Source: Candidatus Bathyarchaeia archaeon (lineage in GTDB: Archaea > Thermoproteota > Bathyarchaeia > 40CM-2-53-6). From it: a stretch of 64,000 bases of DNA. The position numbers and the translations under genes are program-made. The DNA is taken from assembly GCA_035935655.1 (NCBI GenBank), contig DASYWW010000037.1, forward strand, positions 62,001-126,000. The letters run 5' to 3'. The first letter of the stretch is position 1; every line of letters starts with the position of its first letter. The notes under the pieces were generated by a model. It was not told where the DNA came from and made no database searches. It saw nothing but the letters and a program-made list of their open reading frames with translations. Positions 25,899 through 35,143 of this stretch are shown piece after piece.

Positions 25899-27425
25899 TC
25901 AACGATCTAGGCCTACTTTCTTCAGCAGTGCCCTATATCGAGGCTCTCCATGTAGCCTCGAAAAGGCTGGCCATGACTTGAGATGAGTCATGGCGGGGGA
26001 ATGCTCATCGAAGACTTTCTCCAGCAAGTCAAGTGCAAGCTGATTATTGCCAAGTCCAATGTGGACAAGTGCGATACGAAGCCAGCGACGATCTGGGGGG
26101 TCTGTCGGGCGCTGGTCTCGGTCGTTCTTGAGCTGTTCCAGAATCCCGCTTGCTTCCGATGTCCTCCCTGAGATTGCGAGCACGTATCCAATATTACCCA
26201 GGAGTACTGGGAAACCCACCAGTTTGTCCGCCTCTCGAAAATCAGCGATGGCCTGCTCGTACATTCCCTTCTCAACCTCAGCATCTCCGCGCCATCCGTA
26301 TCCAGCTGGGAAGGAAGAGTCGATTTCGATCGCCCTTTCAGCGGCCTCTATCGCCAGGTCGTACTGGTGAGCGAACAAGTACTCCTCGGAAGCATTCGTA
26401 TGTATTCTCGGGGAGAAAGGGTCAAGTTCCTGTGCGCGTTTAGTCGACTCAATGGCTTCGTCGTACCTTCCTACATGCCCTAGGAACAGACCGTACCCGC
26501 TGTGTGCCCACGCGTAGCTAGGGTTCAACTCTCTTGCCTGCTTGAACTCTCTCTCGGCTTCTTCCCACTTCCATTCGTATTCCTGGCGGGCCGCGGCGAG
26601 TGTGGCGTGAGGCTCAGCGATTGACGCGTCGATGGCAATTGCCTTCGCGGCGATCTCTATCGCTTTCGGATAGAGAAGTTTTGGCAAATCAGTGCCAATT
26701 CGGCCCAGCAAGAGGTAAGTGTCCGCGAGACCAGAATATCCGAGAGCGAAGTTAGGGTCCTTCTTGACGGCCAGCTCGAACTGGACTAGGGCCTTCTTCA
26801 GAGAGTCAGCTGTTCCTCTATTCCAGAAATATCTTCCTTTGAGGTAGATCGAATATGCTTCTGTGTTCTTTGTCGGTTCGTTCTGAAACCTTGTTCCGTG
26901 GCTCGCGTGAAGCTGAACTTTGAGACCTTCAGCCACGTTTCGAGCTATGTCGCTCTGGATGTTGAATACATCGCCCAATTTCCTATCATACGTTTGCGAC
27001 CAGAGGTTTTCCTCGCTTTCCGGGTCGACTAGTTGCGCTGTGACTCGTAGTCTGTTCCCAGCTTTTCTTACGGTTCCTTCAAGAACACTGCCTGTCCGCA
27101 ACTCTTGGCTGATCTCTGAAACTCCCTTACCTGAGCCTTTGTACCTCATTGAGGAAGTACGCGCGACTACGCGTAGACCCTGAATCCTTGAAATTGTGGA
27201 GATTAATTCGTCCGTCATTCCTTCAGCGAAATAGTCATCCTGAGGGTCGGGGCTGATGTTTGTCATTGGGAGCACTGCAATCCGATGCTTGTTCAAGGGT
27301 ACAAGCTTCTCGACGTTGACCGGATCAATCGGAGTCTTGGGTCTCGGCCCTGATAGCCAGCCCTTGAGTCCGACCCCTTTTTCATCTGCCACCGAAGCTA
27401 TCTCATCTAGGACTGAAGATCCCAC
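25899..27425 (-). CDS. TolB-like (FlgO-type) domain plus TPR repeat protein
   Basis: 508 residues. Residues about 45-185 form the domain seen in bacterial adenylate-cyclase and CadC-type signalling proteins: RIAVLPMTNISPDPQDDYFAEG at its start, then GLRVVARTSSM, GSVLEGTVRK and LVDPESEENLWSQTYDR. The rest is an array of TPR repeats (about eight). It has no signal peptide or membrane helix. Such proteins are frequent in bacteria and may have arrived by transfer. GTG start; a TTTAAATTT box directly before it means the true start may be one of the next GTG codons (residue 12). A broken partial copy lies downstream. Confidence 0.82.
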   Translation of the reverse strand: MGSSVLDEIASVADEKGVGLKGWLSGPRPKTPIDPVNVEKLVPLNKHRIAVLPMTNISPDPQDDYFAEGMTDELISTISRIQGLRVVARTSSMRYKGSGKGVSEISQELRTGSVLEGTVRKAGNRLRVTAQLVDPESEENLWSQTYDRKLGDVFNIQSDIARNVAEGLKVQLHASHGTRFQNEPTKNTEAYSIYLKGRYFWNRGTADSLKKALVQFELAVKKDPNFALGYSGLADTYLLLGRIGTDLPKLLYPKAIEIAAKAIAIDASIAEPHATLAAARQEYEWKWEEAEREFKQARELNPSYAWAHSGYGLFLGHVGRYDEAIESTKRAQELDPFSPRIHTNASEEYLFAHQYDLAIEAAERAIEIDSSFPAGYGWRGDAEVEKGMYEQAIADFREADKLVGFPVLLGNIGYVLAISGRTSEASGILEQLKNDRDQRPTDPPDRRWLRIALVHIGLGNNQLALDLLEKVFDEHSPAMTHLKSWPAFSRLHGEPRYRALLKKVGLDR

Positions 27426-27772
27426 AAATTTAAAGAAAAATATGATGGAGTGTCGCCGTCAAGGGTAAGTTTGGTTCCCTGCTTGGGCGGAAGAACCCAC
27501 GTAGGGAGCCTACCGGGACGCCCATCAAGTATGGCTCGAGGAACCTATCGATTCTATCGTTTTGATGTGCGTCGAGAAAAAAATTCAACTAGTAAACAGA
27601 GGGGTCGGGTCCATGAGCCTTTCTCCCCTTCAAGAGTGAGTCGCCGAACACTTCGTCGTCTGACCGATGACCATTCATAGACTGCGAAGCGACAAAATCT
27701 CTAGCGAGACGAAGAACTCTGGCTCCCTTGCCACGCGTCAATCGGTGATAAGACTCGTTGAGTTTTTTGGCT
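27426..27772. other. Intergenic region, no gene seen
   Basis: About 350 bases upstream of the TolB/TPR gene and downstream of the thioredoxin-like gene. No protein-like frame, RNA gene or repeat was recognised. Confidence 0.4.
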
Positions 27773-28750
27773 CTAGCCGAAGGTGTACGTGTAAAGACGC
27801 AGGTCGTCAGCATTCGTAATGAGCTTCAACTCATGAGTCTCGAAGGCCTTCGTTCGAACGATGTCGTAAAGTCTGTTCTCCGTAACCAAGAGGAAACTAC
27901 CCGTCGAATCCCACCGGACATCAGCGCCTGCCTTTCCTTTTTCTATCGGCTTCCCATCAAGCTCAACGTCGACCCTCACCGGTTTCGCGTCTGACGCTCC
28001 GAGAACCGCGTTCGCGTTGCGAGCACCATACTTCAGGAGGGCATAGCCAGCCTCAGAGGATGCGTGTATCACATACTCCGGGAGCTGAGCCCAATCTCCG
28101 CTCAAGTACGGGATGTCTCGCGAGTGTTTCCCAGGGTCCGTGTACCGCGTGCGGCTTCCAGACGCCTTAACTTGTCCGTTTCCGAAACCCTGAGACCTCA
28201 ATGCCCCGGCGTAGATTTCGGGAGTCGTGTTCGGCATAAACCCGAACTTTTCCATCTTAACCCCGGCATCATTCTTGCCTCCCATAGGCTTCCCTGTTTC
28301 TTTTAGCAAATCTCGAATTCTCTCTTCCATCTTGTCGTAATCGCCTTCGCCCGCGTGTTCCCATCGAATTGTTCCCTTGGAATCTACTAGGGTCTGGCGT
28401 GGCCAGTACTGGTTTCCGTACAGTTTCCACGTGGTGTTTTCACTGTCGATTGCGACGGGGTATTCTATTCCAAACCTTTTCACTGCACTTGCGACATTTT
28501 CCGGTAGTTTTTCGAACTCGAACTCTGGAGTATGGACCCCTACCAAGACGAATGGAGCTCCTGCAAATTCGTTGTGGAGTAATTTCATGTGAGGCAGGGA
28601 TCTGACACAATTCACACAGCTGTAGGTCCAGAAATCAAGAAGAACGACCTTTCCCTTCAAACCGGCCATTGTCAGTGGAGAGGTGTTTAGCCACCCGCGG
28701 AGACCCGAGAACTCCGGCGCCGACTTTCCCGTAAGAGACTCTGCAAGCAT
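27773..28750 (-). CDS. Thioredoxin-fold protein with DipZ-like C-terminal domain
   Basis: 325 residues. The N-terminal half is a TlpA/AhpC-type thioredoxin fold with a redox pair in TYSCVNCVRSLP (near 45) and the cis-Pro region near WPRQTLVD. The C-terminal half (from about 165, TPEIYAGALRSQGF) resembles the beta-sandwich domain at the end of bacterial DipZ. The membrane (CcdA-like) part of DipZ and any signal peptide are absent, so this form should be cytosolic. The substrate is unknown. It appears to be alone on its strand. Confidence 0.85.
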   Translation of the reverse strand: MLAESLTGKSAPEFSGLRGWLNTSPLTMAGLKGKVVLLDFWTYSCVNCVRSLPHMKLLHNEFAGAPFVLVGVHTPEFEFEKLPENVASAVKRFGIEYPVAIDSENTTWKLYGNQYWPRQTLVDSKGTIRWEHAGEGDYDKMEERIRDLLKETGKPMGGKNDAGVKMEKFGFMPNTTPEIYAGALRSQGFGNGQVKASGSRTRYTDPGKHSRDIPYLSGDWAQLPEYVIHASSEAGYALLKYGARNANAVLGASDAKPVRVDVELDGKPIEKGKAGADVRWDSTGSFLLVTENRLYDIVRTKAFETHELKLITNADDLRLYTYTFG

Positions 28751-28933
28751 ACAATCTATCCTCGTGTTCCCGGCTATAACCTCATCAGCAAATCGAGGAG
28801 GCTTCCCCCGAGTCGCTAGATCAGTGATTTCTTGACACGTCGGGTTGTTACGGGTTTCATGTCAGAATTACGGAATTGGTCTATTCAATTCTAGGTCCTA
28901 TTTTCTCGGGTCCAAACCAGTTAGTTCAGCCCT

Positions 28934-29434
28934 GTGACAATTGACGGTGGGAGATGCCAGCAAGCGTTGAGAGCAGCAGAACATGGAACCCCAGAACATT
29001 CGAGCAGAATAATACAAACCGTTCTGATTCCCACACTTCTCGTATCGGGTCTAATCGGAGTGTGGATTGCCGCAAACGACGGATGGCTTCGAGCCGTCGC
29101 CCCAAGCCACGCCTACGGTCTCCTCGCGTTTGCAGTTATCGACATACTCCTCGCCCTTGTCGTCCTAGTTGCACCGAAACCGGCATACTTAGGAGCCCTT
29201 CTTGTCTCAATGATTCAGATCTTCGCGATGGCCGAGGATGCTTTGACGTTCACCCCCGCGGGGACTCTGCAAGCGGTGTTCAGAGCGTATCTGTTGAGTG
29301 ACGTAGCATTTGTAGCGCTACTAGGAATCCAGCTCGCTGTCGCAGGAATCACTGCGACTGTCATCACTCTGCCTCACGGAACAGGGCACCGATTCCATTC
29401 CAATCAATCAAAACATCACAAGATGTTGCGATAA
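28934..29434 (+). CDS. Small membrane protein, about four helices
   Basis: 166 residues with about four hydrophobic segments between residues 25 and 145 and a His/Lys-rich C-terminus (HGTGHRFHSNQSKHHK), which might bind metal. GTG start. No family recognised. Confidence 0.55.
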   Translation: MTIDGGRCQQALRAAEHGTPEHSSRIIQTVLIPTLLVSGLIGVWIAANDGWLRAVAPSHAYGLLAFAVIDILLALVVLVAPKPAYLGALLVSMIQIFAMAEDALTFTPAGTLQAVFRAYLLSDVAFVALLGIQLAVAGITATVITLPHGTGHRFHSNQSKHHKMLR

Positions 29435-29751
29435 GGCAAGACTGGAGAATAGAGAAGATGTTGGCGACATCCTGACCTAATCAGGCAGCCTCGACCTCGC
29501 CCTGACGAAACAGCGGTCCTCTACGACTTCGTCAACGCGAGCCATACAATCGAAGGATTCCGCGCACACCCCGACAGAAGCCTTTACTCTGATCGATACA
29601 ATAACCGGAATTCCAGCGGGAGCTTTGGGCAAGTAGTCAACCAAGACTCCCCTCTTTCTTTCCACTATTCGTTATCGGTAGCAAGAAATCGCCGCGCCAA
29701 TAGAATCGCTTCGCTCGGACTACAACTTGACAATTCTGCAACGTCAAGATA
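29435..29751. other. Gap with one doubtful 62-codon frame
   Basis: About 320 bases. A minus-strand frame at 29477-29665 (GTG start, beginning MERKRGVLVDYLPK) has alternating hydrophobic residues like a small beta protein and could be real, but nothing else supports it. No RNA gene seen. Confidence 0.3.
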
Positions 29752-29832
29752 GTGACGTCGTTCAGGAGCCAAAGCGAAAATAGGACCGAGAACTTATTCT
29801 CTGTATACCATCAAGGGCCAGGTGCGGTTGCG

Positions 29833-30048
29833 ATGAGTATGGAAGAAGATGACATGAGCGAAGATCGGGACTTGGAGGAAGAAACCGATGAAGAATCGGA
29901 GGAACATGTCTCTGAGGAAGTTGAGGAGCGGGAGGAAGAAAGGGAGTCAGAGACAAAACGAGAATCCGTACTCCAAGCTAGCGAGCGGGATAAGAAGAGA
30001 TCTCAGAAGACTCCGCGTGGAAGAAAGCCTGTGCGGACGAGAAAATAG
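29833..30048 (+). CDS. Small, highly acidic protein with basic tail
   Basis: From ATG 29833 the protein has 71 residues; an upstream frame start at 29752 is less likely. The first two thirds are dominated by Glu and Asp (stretches such as EEETDEESEEHVSEEVEE), the last 20 residues by Lys and Arg (RGRKPVRTRK). It is surely disordered or helical. Acidic-basic proteins like this can bind basic partners and nucleic acid at the two ends; no function is claimed. It faces the 3' end of the Pro-rich membrane gene cluster. Confidence 0.5.
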   Translation: MSMEEDDMSEDRDLEEETDEESEEHVSEEVEEREEERESETKRESVLQASERDKKRSQKTPRGRKPVRTRK

Positions 30049-30083
30049 GCATCCGGGGGTTTCATTCGGAAAGGAGGATTCGG

Positions 30084-31217
30084 TTAATCCTCTTCGCGAG
30101 CCGGTTTCTTTTTGTAACCTTCAACCGGCTTTTCAGTTGTCTTCTCCTTCATCTCCTCCACCTGTGAAACAGCAGGCGTGGTAGTTTCAGAGGGTTTCGT
30201 ATCCGGGATTGAACCGTCGGGCTTGTCGATGATAATCGGTGTACTAACGGGCTTCGGATCCAGAGCACTAGAAGCTGGAGGCTGTTCTTTGATTGAGGGT
30301 TTGCTCGGAAACGTTGGACGAACGATTGGACGTGGTGCTTGTCTGCCTGGGGACGATGGCTTCTGGTTCATCGGGCCAACGATCACGCTTGGAGGAGGCA
30401 TCCTTGGTGCTGGGACTGGAATGTATGGCTGCTTGAGCCCTTGATCAGGAGAAATGCGGGCAGTCTTCTTCGAACCTGATGACGGATTTAGAATACCCGT
30501 GGATTCTCCAACATACTTTGGACTATCCTCCCAAGAGGAAGCGGAGGAAACAATGGTTGGTTTCTCAGAGAACTTGTCATCAGTATCCGAGCTGGACACA
30601 GGTGATCTTTCTGAGATTACTAATGGCTGGTTAACAGGCGCTGGCATCGGAGTCTTAGCTTCTATTCTCAGCGGTGGAATGCCTGTTTCACTCCGGAATG
30701 GAGCTTCGGAGACGGTCCTACTCCGAATCTTCGGCGCTGGCGGTCCCGCCTCTAGCGGCGTTCTGAACGCTTTCTCCCATGACCCAGGATTAGGATCTCC
30801 AGGCGGTGCAGCCATAGCGGCTGAGAAACTGGGCGATGGAAGACCAGGAACCGAGACGCTAGATGTGGAAGATGATCTCGGCATAGGAATTTTATCCACT
30901 CTTAATTCCGCGACTTGTGCTTCGAGAACCAGGTTTCGTTTCATCAAGTTCTCCAGCATCTGCAACGCTCTCTCAAGCCTGATGCCAGGTCTCAGGCCAC
31001 GATGGAACTTGAAGGCGAGAGTGATCGCGAACGCCGCGATAATTACCATGACCGCGATGTCCACGGTGGTGAAAGCAAGTTGTGGAAACCTAGTCAGTGA
31101 TTCGCCAAGCCCTGCGCTCACAGCTGGGTTGTTGGCGTAGAGGAGGAAGATCCAGTAGGAAAGCCAGCCGACCAGCATTGTCTCGATCGCGACGAGCTTG
31201 ATGAGTAACCTTCTCAT
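30084..31217 (-). CDS. Two-helix membrane protein with long Pro/Ser-rich tail (A)
   Basis: 377 residues. Two hydrophobic helices (about 5-30 and 50-70) are followed by about 300 residues rich in Pro, Ser, Lys and Thr without predicted fold, with many short Pro motifs (PPAPK, PVPAPRMPPP). It is third in a minus-strand cluster with two similar proteins. The tail should be cytoplasmic if the first helix enters from inside. Possible roles are scaffolding or binding of domains that recognise Pro motifs; unknown. Confidence 0.7.
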   Translation of the reverse strand: MRRLLIKLVAIETMLVGWLSYWIFLLYANNPAVSAGLGESLTRFPQLAFTTVDIAVMVIIAAFAITLAFKFHRGLRPGIRLERALQMLENLMKRNLVLEAQVAELRVDKIPMPRSSSTSSVSVPGLPSPSFSAAMAAPPGDPNPGSWEKAFRTPLEAGPPAPKIRSRTVSEAPFRSETGIPPLRIEAKTPMPAPVNQPLVISERSPVSSSDTDDKFSEKPTIVSSASSWEDSPKYVGESTGILNPSSGSKKTARISPDQGLKQPYIPVPAPRMPPPSVIVGPMNQKPSSPGRQAPRPIVRPTFPSKPSIKEQPPASSALDPKPVSTPIIIDKPDGSIPDTKPSETTTPAVSQVEEMKEKTTEKPVEGYKKKPAREED

Positions 31218-31310
31218 CTAGACACTTCCCATGCCCGAGACGATTGGGATACCCGTATTCTCGAACAGCCTAATCCTTGCTGTAACTTCCCCGATACTCC
31301 TCAAGGGTCT

Positions 31311-32729
31311 CTACGTCCTTTCTCCGACTCCCCGATCTTTCTTCAGAGTCTTCAGTATCGTATCAAGTGCAGTGTCCCAATCCATCTCTCCACCAGAGCC
31401 TTCCTCAGCAGGTTTGTTGTCCGCCTGTCGCGATCCTTCCGAGGGCCCCGCCTGAGACGAGCGAGGCGGCGGAGACCCAAAGAGATCCCTGTCAGAGGAA
31501 CCACTACCAACATCACCCTTCTCAGCTGGCTTCGGCGGACTCCAAGGCTGAGGCAACGGCCCACCTGGAGATTGCGATGGCCTGGGCGGAAGAGGCGGAG
31601 CAGCAGGACGAGGCTGATCTGATCTGAATGGAGGTGCAACACCAACAGGACCCGGCTGTCCAGGTCGACCCGGAGGGTAGCCAAGGGGCCGTGGACCACC
31701 TTGCCCGGGCGGAAACGGTGGACGCTGCCCTGCAGGCCCGGGAACGGGACCGGAGCCAGGTCGAGGCGGGCCTCCTTGAGGAATAGGACGAGGCGCAACA
31801 CCTTGACCTGGCGGAGGACCCCACTTCTGAGGAGCGGCAAGCCCCGGCTTCGGAACTGGATCGGTCCACTGGCCGCCTCCTCTCTGCTCTGGCGGCACCC
31901 ACTTCGAAACGGGGAACGGAGTCTGCGATGCCTGGGGAGGTTTCGGAACCTGACCAACGGGGCCACCGAACCCGGGGGGTTCAGGCTTCTGTTCGATAGG
32001 GCTGGGTCTTGAAAAAACATTTCCGGAATCCGGACGCCTATCGCTTAGCTGGCCAGTTTCAGGCTTCCATTGCGCTGGGAAACTCAACCGCGACGGTTCG
32101 GAAGGAATCCGGTTTATCGGAGCACTGCTCTCTCCGCGAGCAGGCGCCGGTGGCGGAGGAGCGGGGGGCGCGGGCCTTGCAGTTTGCTCCGGCCTGTATT
32201 CGCCCCTGAGGGTTGAGTTTAAGATGGAAGTCGATGGCTGAGTCAACTGTTCGAGCCTTTGGGAGACTGAAGGCGAAGGAGGAGCACTCTTTGAAGCGCC
32301 GATGGTCGCGGACGGGATTGAACCACGCGAACCGCCGCCTGTAGATGGCGTGCTCTTAGGTAGAGGTGGAACAGCGTAAGCCGTGTGACGAGAAACCTGA
32401 CCTGGAGGCGGTCCAGTTGGCATGATCTTTCCTTGTGGAGAAGCAAGGCTTCCAGGGGTCTGAACTGGTCCACCTGACTTGAACAGTTTAGCCTTCTCTA
32501 GTCTTCCGGTCTGGTCGCCTCCGTGTCTTCTCTTCAGGAGAAGATATCCAAGGCTTGAACCGCCGCCGAGCCCGGCCGTCAAAACTATGAACGGATAGAC
32601 CGGTCCAAGAGTAGCGTCAACGTACGCGTGGAAATAGGCATCGTAGAAGTACTGGTTGACGAGCCAGAGACTCAAGATAACGTTTAGCGCAAACGACGCG
32701 ATCGTGGTTACGCTTAGCTTCCTCATCAA
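31311..32729 (-). CDS. Two-helix membrane protein with very long Pro/Gly-rich tail (B)
   Basis: 472 residues. Helix 1 (about 8-27) runs into LWLVNQYFYDAYFHAY, helix 2 is about 45-65, then KRRH and nearly 400 residues dominated by Pro, Gly, Ser and Gln (PPRPGSGPVPG, GGPRPLGYPPG). The tail ends in an acidic-amphipathic segment (EMDWDTALDTILKTLKKD) that could be a binding helix. Start TTG 32729 or ATG 32726, overlapping the stop of the preceding gene, so the two are coupled. Confidence 0.72.
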   Translation of the reverse strand: MMRKLSVTTIASFALNVILSLWLVNQYFYDAYFHAYVDATLGPVYPFIVLTAGLGGGSSLGYLLLKRRHGGDQTGRLEKAKLFKSGGPVQTPGSLASPQGKIMPTGPPPGQVSRHTAYAVPPLPKSTPSTGGGSRGSIPSATIGASKSAPPSPSVSQRLEQLTQPSTSILNSTLRGEYRPEQTARPAPPAPPPPAPARGESSAPINRIPSEPSRLSFPAQWKPETGQLSDRRPDSGNVFSRPSPIEQKPEPPGFGGPVGQVPKPPQASQTPFPVSKWVPPEQRGGGQWTDPVPKPGLAAPQKWGPPPGQGVAPRPIPQGGPPRPGSGPVPGPAGQRPPFPPGQGGPRPLGYPPGRPGQPGPVGVAPPFRSDQPRPAAPPLPPRPSQSPGGPLPQPWSPPKPAEKGDVGSGSSDRDLFGSPPPRSSQAGPSEGSRQADNKPAEEGSGGEMDWDTALDTILKTLKKDRGVGERT

Positions 32730-33076
32730 TAATCATCCTCGATCTTCTTTTTCTTCACATACCTTGGCCTCAAACCGGTCCTCACGCTGGAGACCAGTCT
32801 CATGAACCCGTACGCTGACGCCGCCATCAGTACAGCCACTAAGAAGACTGGGTTGAACGAGCCAAAGTATTGCTGCTCGTAGACATTGTAGAAGTACTCC
32901 ACTATCAGCCATGTACCGAAGAAGAGCACGATGAAGTACTCGAGCAGAGAGGTGAGGAGAGCGGTCTCGTATATCCCAACTCCACTAGACTCCTCGCTAG
33001 GCCAGCCCAACAAATTTTCTATGTACCTCCTGCTATTGCTCTTCCTGGGTTGGGCCTCCTCTCCCTCAACCCCCAA
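32726..33076 (-). CDS. Small two-helix membrane protein (C)
   Basis: 116 residues: a charged N-terminal segment, helix 1 (LLEYFIVLFFGTWLIV) directly followed by EYFYNVYEQQYF, helix 2 (FLVAVLMAASAYGFM) and a short basic tail. The EYFYxxY motif after helix 1 matches proteins B and the one at 53935. First gene of the minus-strand cluster, divergent from radA with about 190 bases between. TTG start. Confidence 0.68.
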   Translation of the reverse strand: MGVEGEEAQPRKSNSRRYIENLLGWPSEESSGVGIYETALLTSLLEYFIVLFFGTWLIVEYFYNVYEQQYFGSFNPVFLVAVLMAASAYGFMRLVSSVRTGLRPRYVKKKKIEDDY

Positions 33077-33222
33077 TAATCCTCAACGCAACAGCACAAC
33101 CAACAGGACTCACATTAAGGGTGTTGTAACCTGCGAAACCAGAAACCAAGTACATTCGACCCTCCGATCATGATTAGCTTCGGAACCATCTCAGCGCTAA
33201 ATCAGGCGCGTCAGAATTGCAG

Positions 33223-33230
33223 TTTAAATA
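33223..33230 (+). promoter_or_regulatory. TATA-like box of radA
   Basis: TTTAAATA lies about 38 bases before the GTG of radA, so transcription should start within about ten bases of the start codon. Confidence 0.5.
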
Positions 33231-33264
33231 ATCTCGAAACAGATTCCAAGATCATCCGAATCAA

Positions 33265-34266
33265 GTGAGACATAAAGTGACTCAGGAAGCCGTCCGAAAA
33301 TACGAGGTCGTAGAAGACCTACCGGGCGTCGGACCCTCGACATCGGAAAAACTGAAAGAACTCGGCTTCCACACAATCGAGAGCCTCGCAACAGCCACCG
33401 TTAGAGAACTCGTACCCGCTGGAATAGGAGAGAAGCAAGCCGCAAAGATCATCGCAGAAGCCAGAGACAGCATCTCACTCTCCTTCATCAGAGCCGACGA
33501 GCTCATGAAGATGAAAGCTAGCGTACGCCGTCTTACGACCGGAAGCAAAGCCTTCGACGGACTAATCGGCGGAGGACTCGAGTCACAGACCATCACAGAA
33601 TTCTATGGAGAATATGGCGTCGGCAAGTCAATCCTCTGCCACCAGCTCGCGATCAACGTCCAGCTACCAGTCGACAAAGGCGGGCTGGACGGAGGAGCAT
33701 TGTACCTTGACACAGAACAAACCTTCCGTCCAGAATGGATCGTCCGGATGGCAAAGACAGCAGGGCTAGAGCCCACAAACGTCGCTCAGAGGATTATCTA
33801 TTCGGAAGCGTACAACTCCGACCATCAGATTCTCCTCTTGGAGAAGGCGGACCAGATAATCAAAGAAAACAACATCCGCCTAATCATCATCGACTCCCTA
33901 ACATCACACTTCCGAAGCGAATACATCGGCAGAGAAATGCTCGCCGAGAGACAACAACGCCTCAACAACCACATGCACCGTCTGATCCGGCTCGCACGAG
34001 GCTTCAACGCCGTCGCCATGGTCACCAACCAGGTCATGGCGAAACCCGACCAGTTCTTCGCCAACACCGTTGACGCTGTCGGCGGACACATAGTAGCCCA
34101 TACGAGCCATACGCGAGTGTTCCTCCGCAGAGCCGCCAACGGCCCCATACGTATAGCCCGACTCGTCTCAAGCCCGTACCTGCCAGAGGGCGAGAGAATA
34201 TTCAAGGTCACAGAGGGAGGAATAGTTGATGTCGCGGAAGAAGACGAGGTCAAACGACGTCGATAA
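33265..34266 (+). CDS. radA: DNA repair and recombination protein RadA
   Basis: 333 residues, the archaeal RecA/Rad51 recombinase that forms filaments on single-stranded DNA. An N-terminal helix-hairpin-helix domain (LPGVGPSTSEKLKELGF near 19) precedes the RecA core with Walker A GEYGVGKS at 115-122 and Walker B RLIIIDSL near 207. The L2 region is visible around TNQVMAKPD. The most common Walker A in the family is GEFGSGKT; the small differences keep Lys and the hydroxyl residue. GTG start, supported by the TATA position. The last 41 bases overlap the next gene. Confidence 0.97.
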   Translation: MRHKVTQEAVRKYEVVEDLPGVGPSTSEKLKELGFHTIESLATATVRELVPAGIGEKQAAKIIAEARDSISLSFIRADELMKMKASVRRLTTGSKAFDGLIGGGLESQTITEFYGEYGVGKSILCHQLAINVQLPVDKGGLDGGALYLDTEQTFRPEWIVRMAKTAGLEPTNVAQRIIYSEAYNSDHQILLLEKADQIIKENNIRLIIIDSLTSHFRSEYIGREMLAERQQRLNNHMHRLIRLARGFNAVAMVTNQVMAKPDQFFANTVDAVGGHIVAHTSHTRVFLRRAANGPIRIARLVSSPYLPEGERIFKVTEGGIVDVAEEDEVKRRR

Positions 34267-34702
34267 AGGAGACCGGAAAGTGATCCCGCAAATCCCAGTA
34301 AACAAGTTCCTGGAACATGTAGAAGCTAGGGCCTGGACGGATGCTGAGAAAGAACTCGATGTCATACGACAGAAATCAGACAACTCTCAGTGGTCAAGAG
34401 GTTACGTGAAAGCTCTTGAAGGATTGATGCTGACCTACCGGAACAACGATGACAAGTACATATTCCTACCAAAAATCCTAGCAAACAGAACACAAGAAAC
34501 GATCAACAATCTCAAGAAAGAATTCTCCGAATTCACCTCAAACGAGCTGCACGGCGAATATGATCGAGGATACTTCAAAGCCCTCGACGACTACTTCGCA
34601 CTGCTAAGCAGCATGAAAAACCAGCAGAGCCCAGCCGAAACGCCCCCGCCAGAACAGGCGACTCTTGACCAACCGGCAGCTAGTACGGACCCGGGTAAAT
34701 GA
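34226..34702 (+). CDS. Conserved-looking helical protein downstream of radA
   Basis: 158 residues, overlapping the radA 3' end by up to 41 bases (TTG 34226 or ATG 34229). After a basic start, two similar helical segments occur (KALEGLMLTYRNN and KALDDYFALLSS, each after a R/DGY motif), and the tail is Pro/Gln rich. No family recognised. Coupling with radA suggests a role near recombination, by context only. Confidence 0.65.
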   Translation: MMSRKKTRSNDVDKGDRKVIPQIPVNKFLEHVEARAWTDAEKELDVIRQKSDNSQWSRGYVKALEGLMLTYRNNDDKYIFLPKILANRTQETINNLKKEFSEFTSNELHGEYDRGYFKALDDYFALLSSMKNQQSPAETPPPEQATLDQPAASTDPGK

Positions 34703-35063
34703 TCGTGTTGATCAGTATCGTTGTAAACAAGAACCAGATAATGTAACTACCGATTCCCAACGTAATGTGTTTGTTTGGACCCTTCAACTCTGCTGGGCCG
34801 TAGCCGAAGACGTACTTGACGAGGAAGACGGAGATTGCGTAGATTCCGACCGCCATACTGATCGCCGAGGCTGTTCCCTGGTAAACATCTGGTCCATGTA
34901 GACCCAGTAGATTGTACAGCACGCCGGCGAGTACGGCAAAGCCCAGACGGGTCCAGTAGACTAGCGTCGTCGGCGCGATGAGGCGAGTTTTCGGAGGCTC
35001 AGAAGGTTCAAGAGTCAAGTTTGACCCTGGACCCGCAACCAACAACGATCGAGCACAAGTCAA
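34680..35063 (-). CDS. Small membrane protein, possibly EMC6-like
   Basis: 127 residues with three or four hydrophobic helices. The first, in TRLGFAVLAGVLYNLLGL, and the general size recall the EMC6/Rab5-interacting family that archaea also have, but the match is by eye only. TTG start at 35063 gives a 35-residue polar lead; a TTG codon closer to the first helix is possible. The 3' end overlaps the convergent gene by 23 bases. Confidence 0.6.
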   Translation of the reverse strand: MTCARSLLVAGPGSNLTLEPSEPPKTRLIAPTTLVYWTRLGFAVLAGVLYNLLGLHGPDVYQGTASAISMAVGIYAISVFLVKYVFGYGPAELKGPNKHITLGIGSYIIWFLFTTILINTIIYPGPY

Positions 35064-35111
35064 TCGCGCCGCAGATAATGTTTGCTAGGCTCGCTCACCA
35101 TTGCATGAAGA

Positions 35112-35119
35112 TTTTATAG
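35112..35119 (+). promoter_or_regulatory. TATA-like box of the 35-40 kb operon
   Basis: TTTTATAG about 30 bases before the TTG at 35144, giving a practically leaderless transcript. It is the only good promoter found in front of the overlapping gene chain that runs to 39886. Confidence 0.5.
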
Positions 35120-35143
35120 AAGGCGAAGCGAGACAATCTTGCA

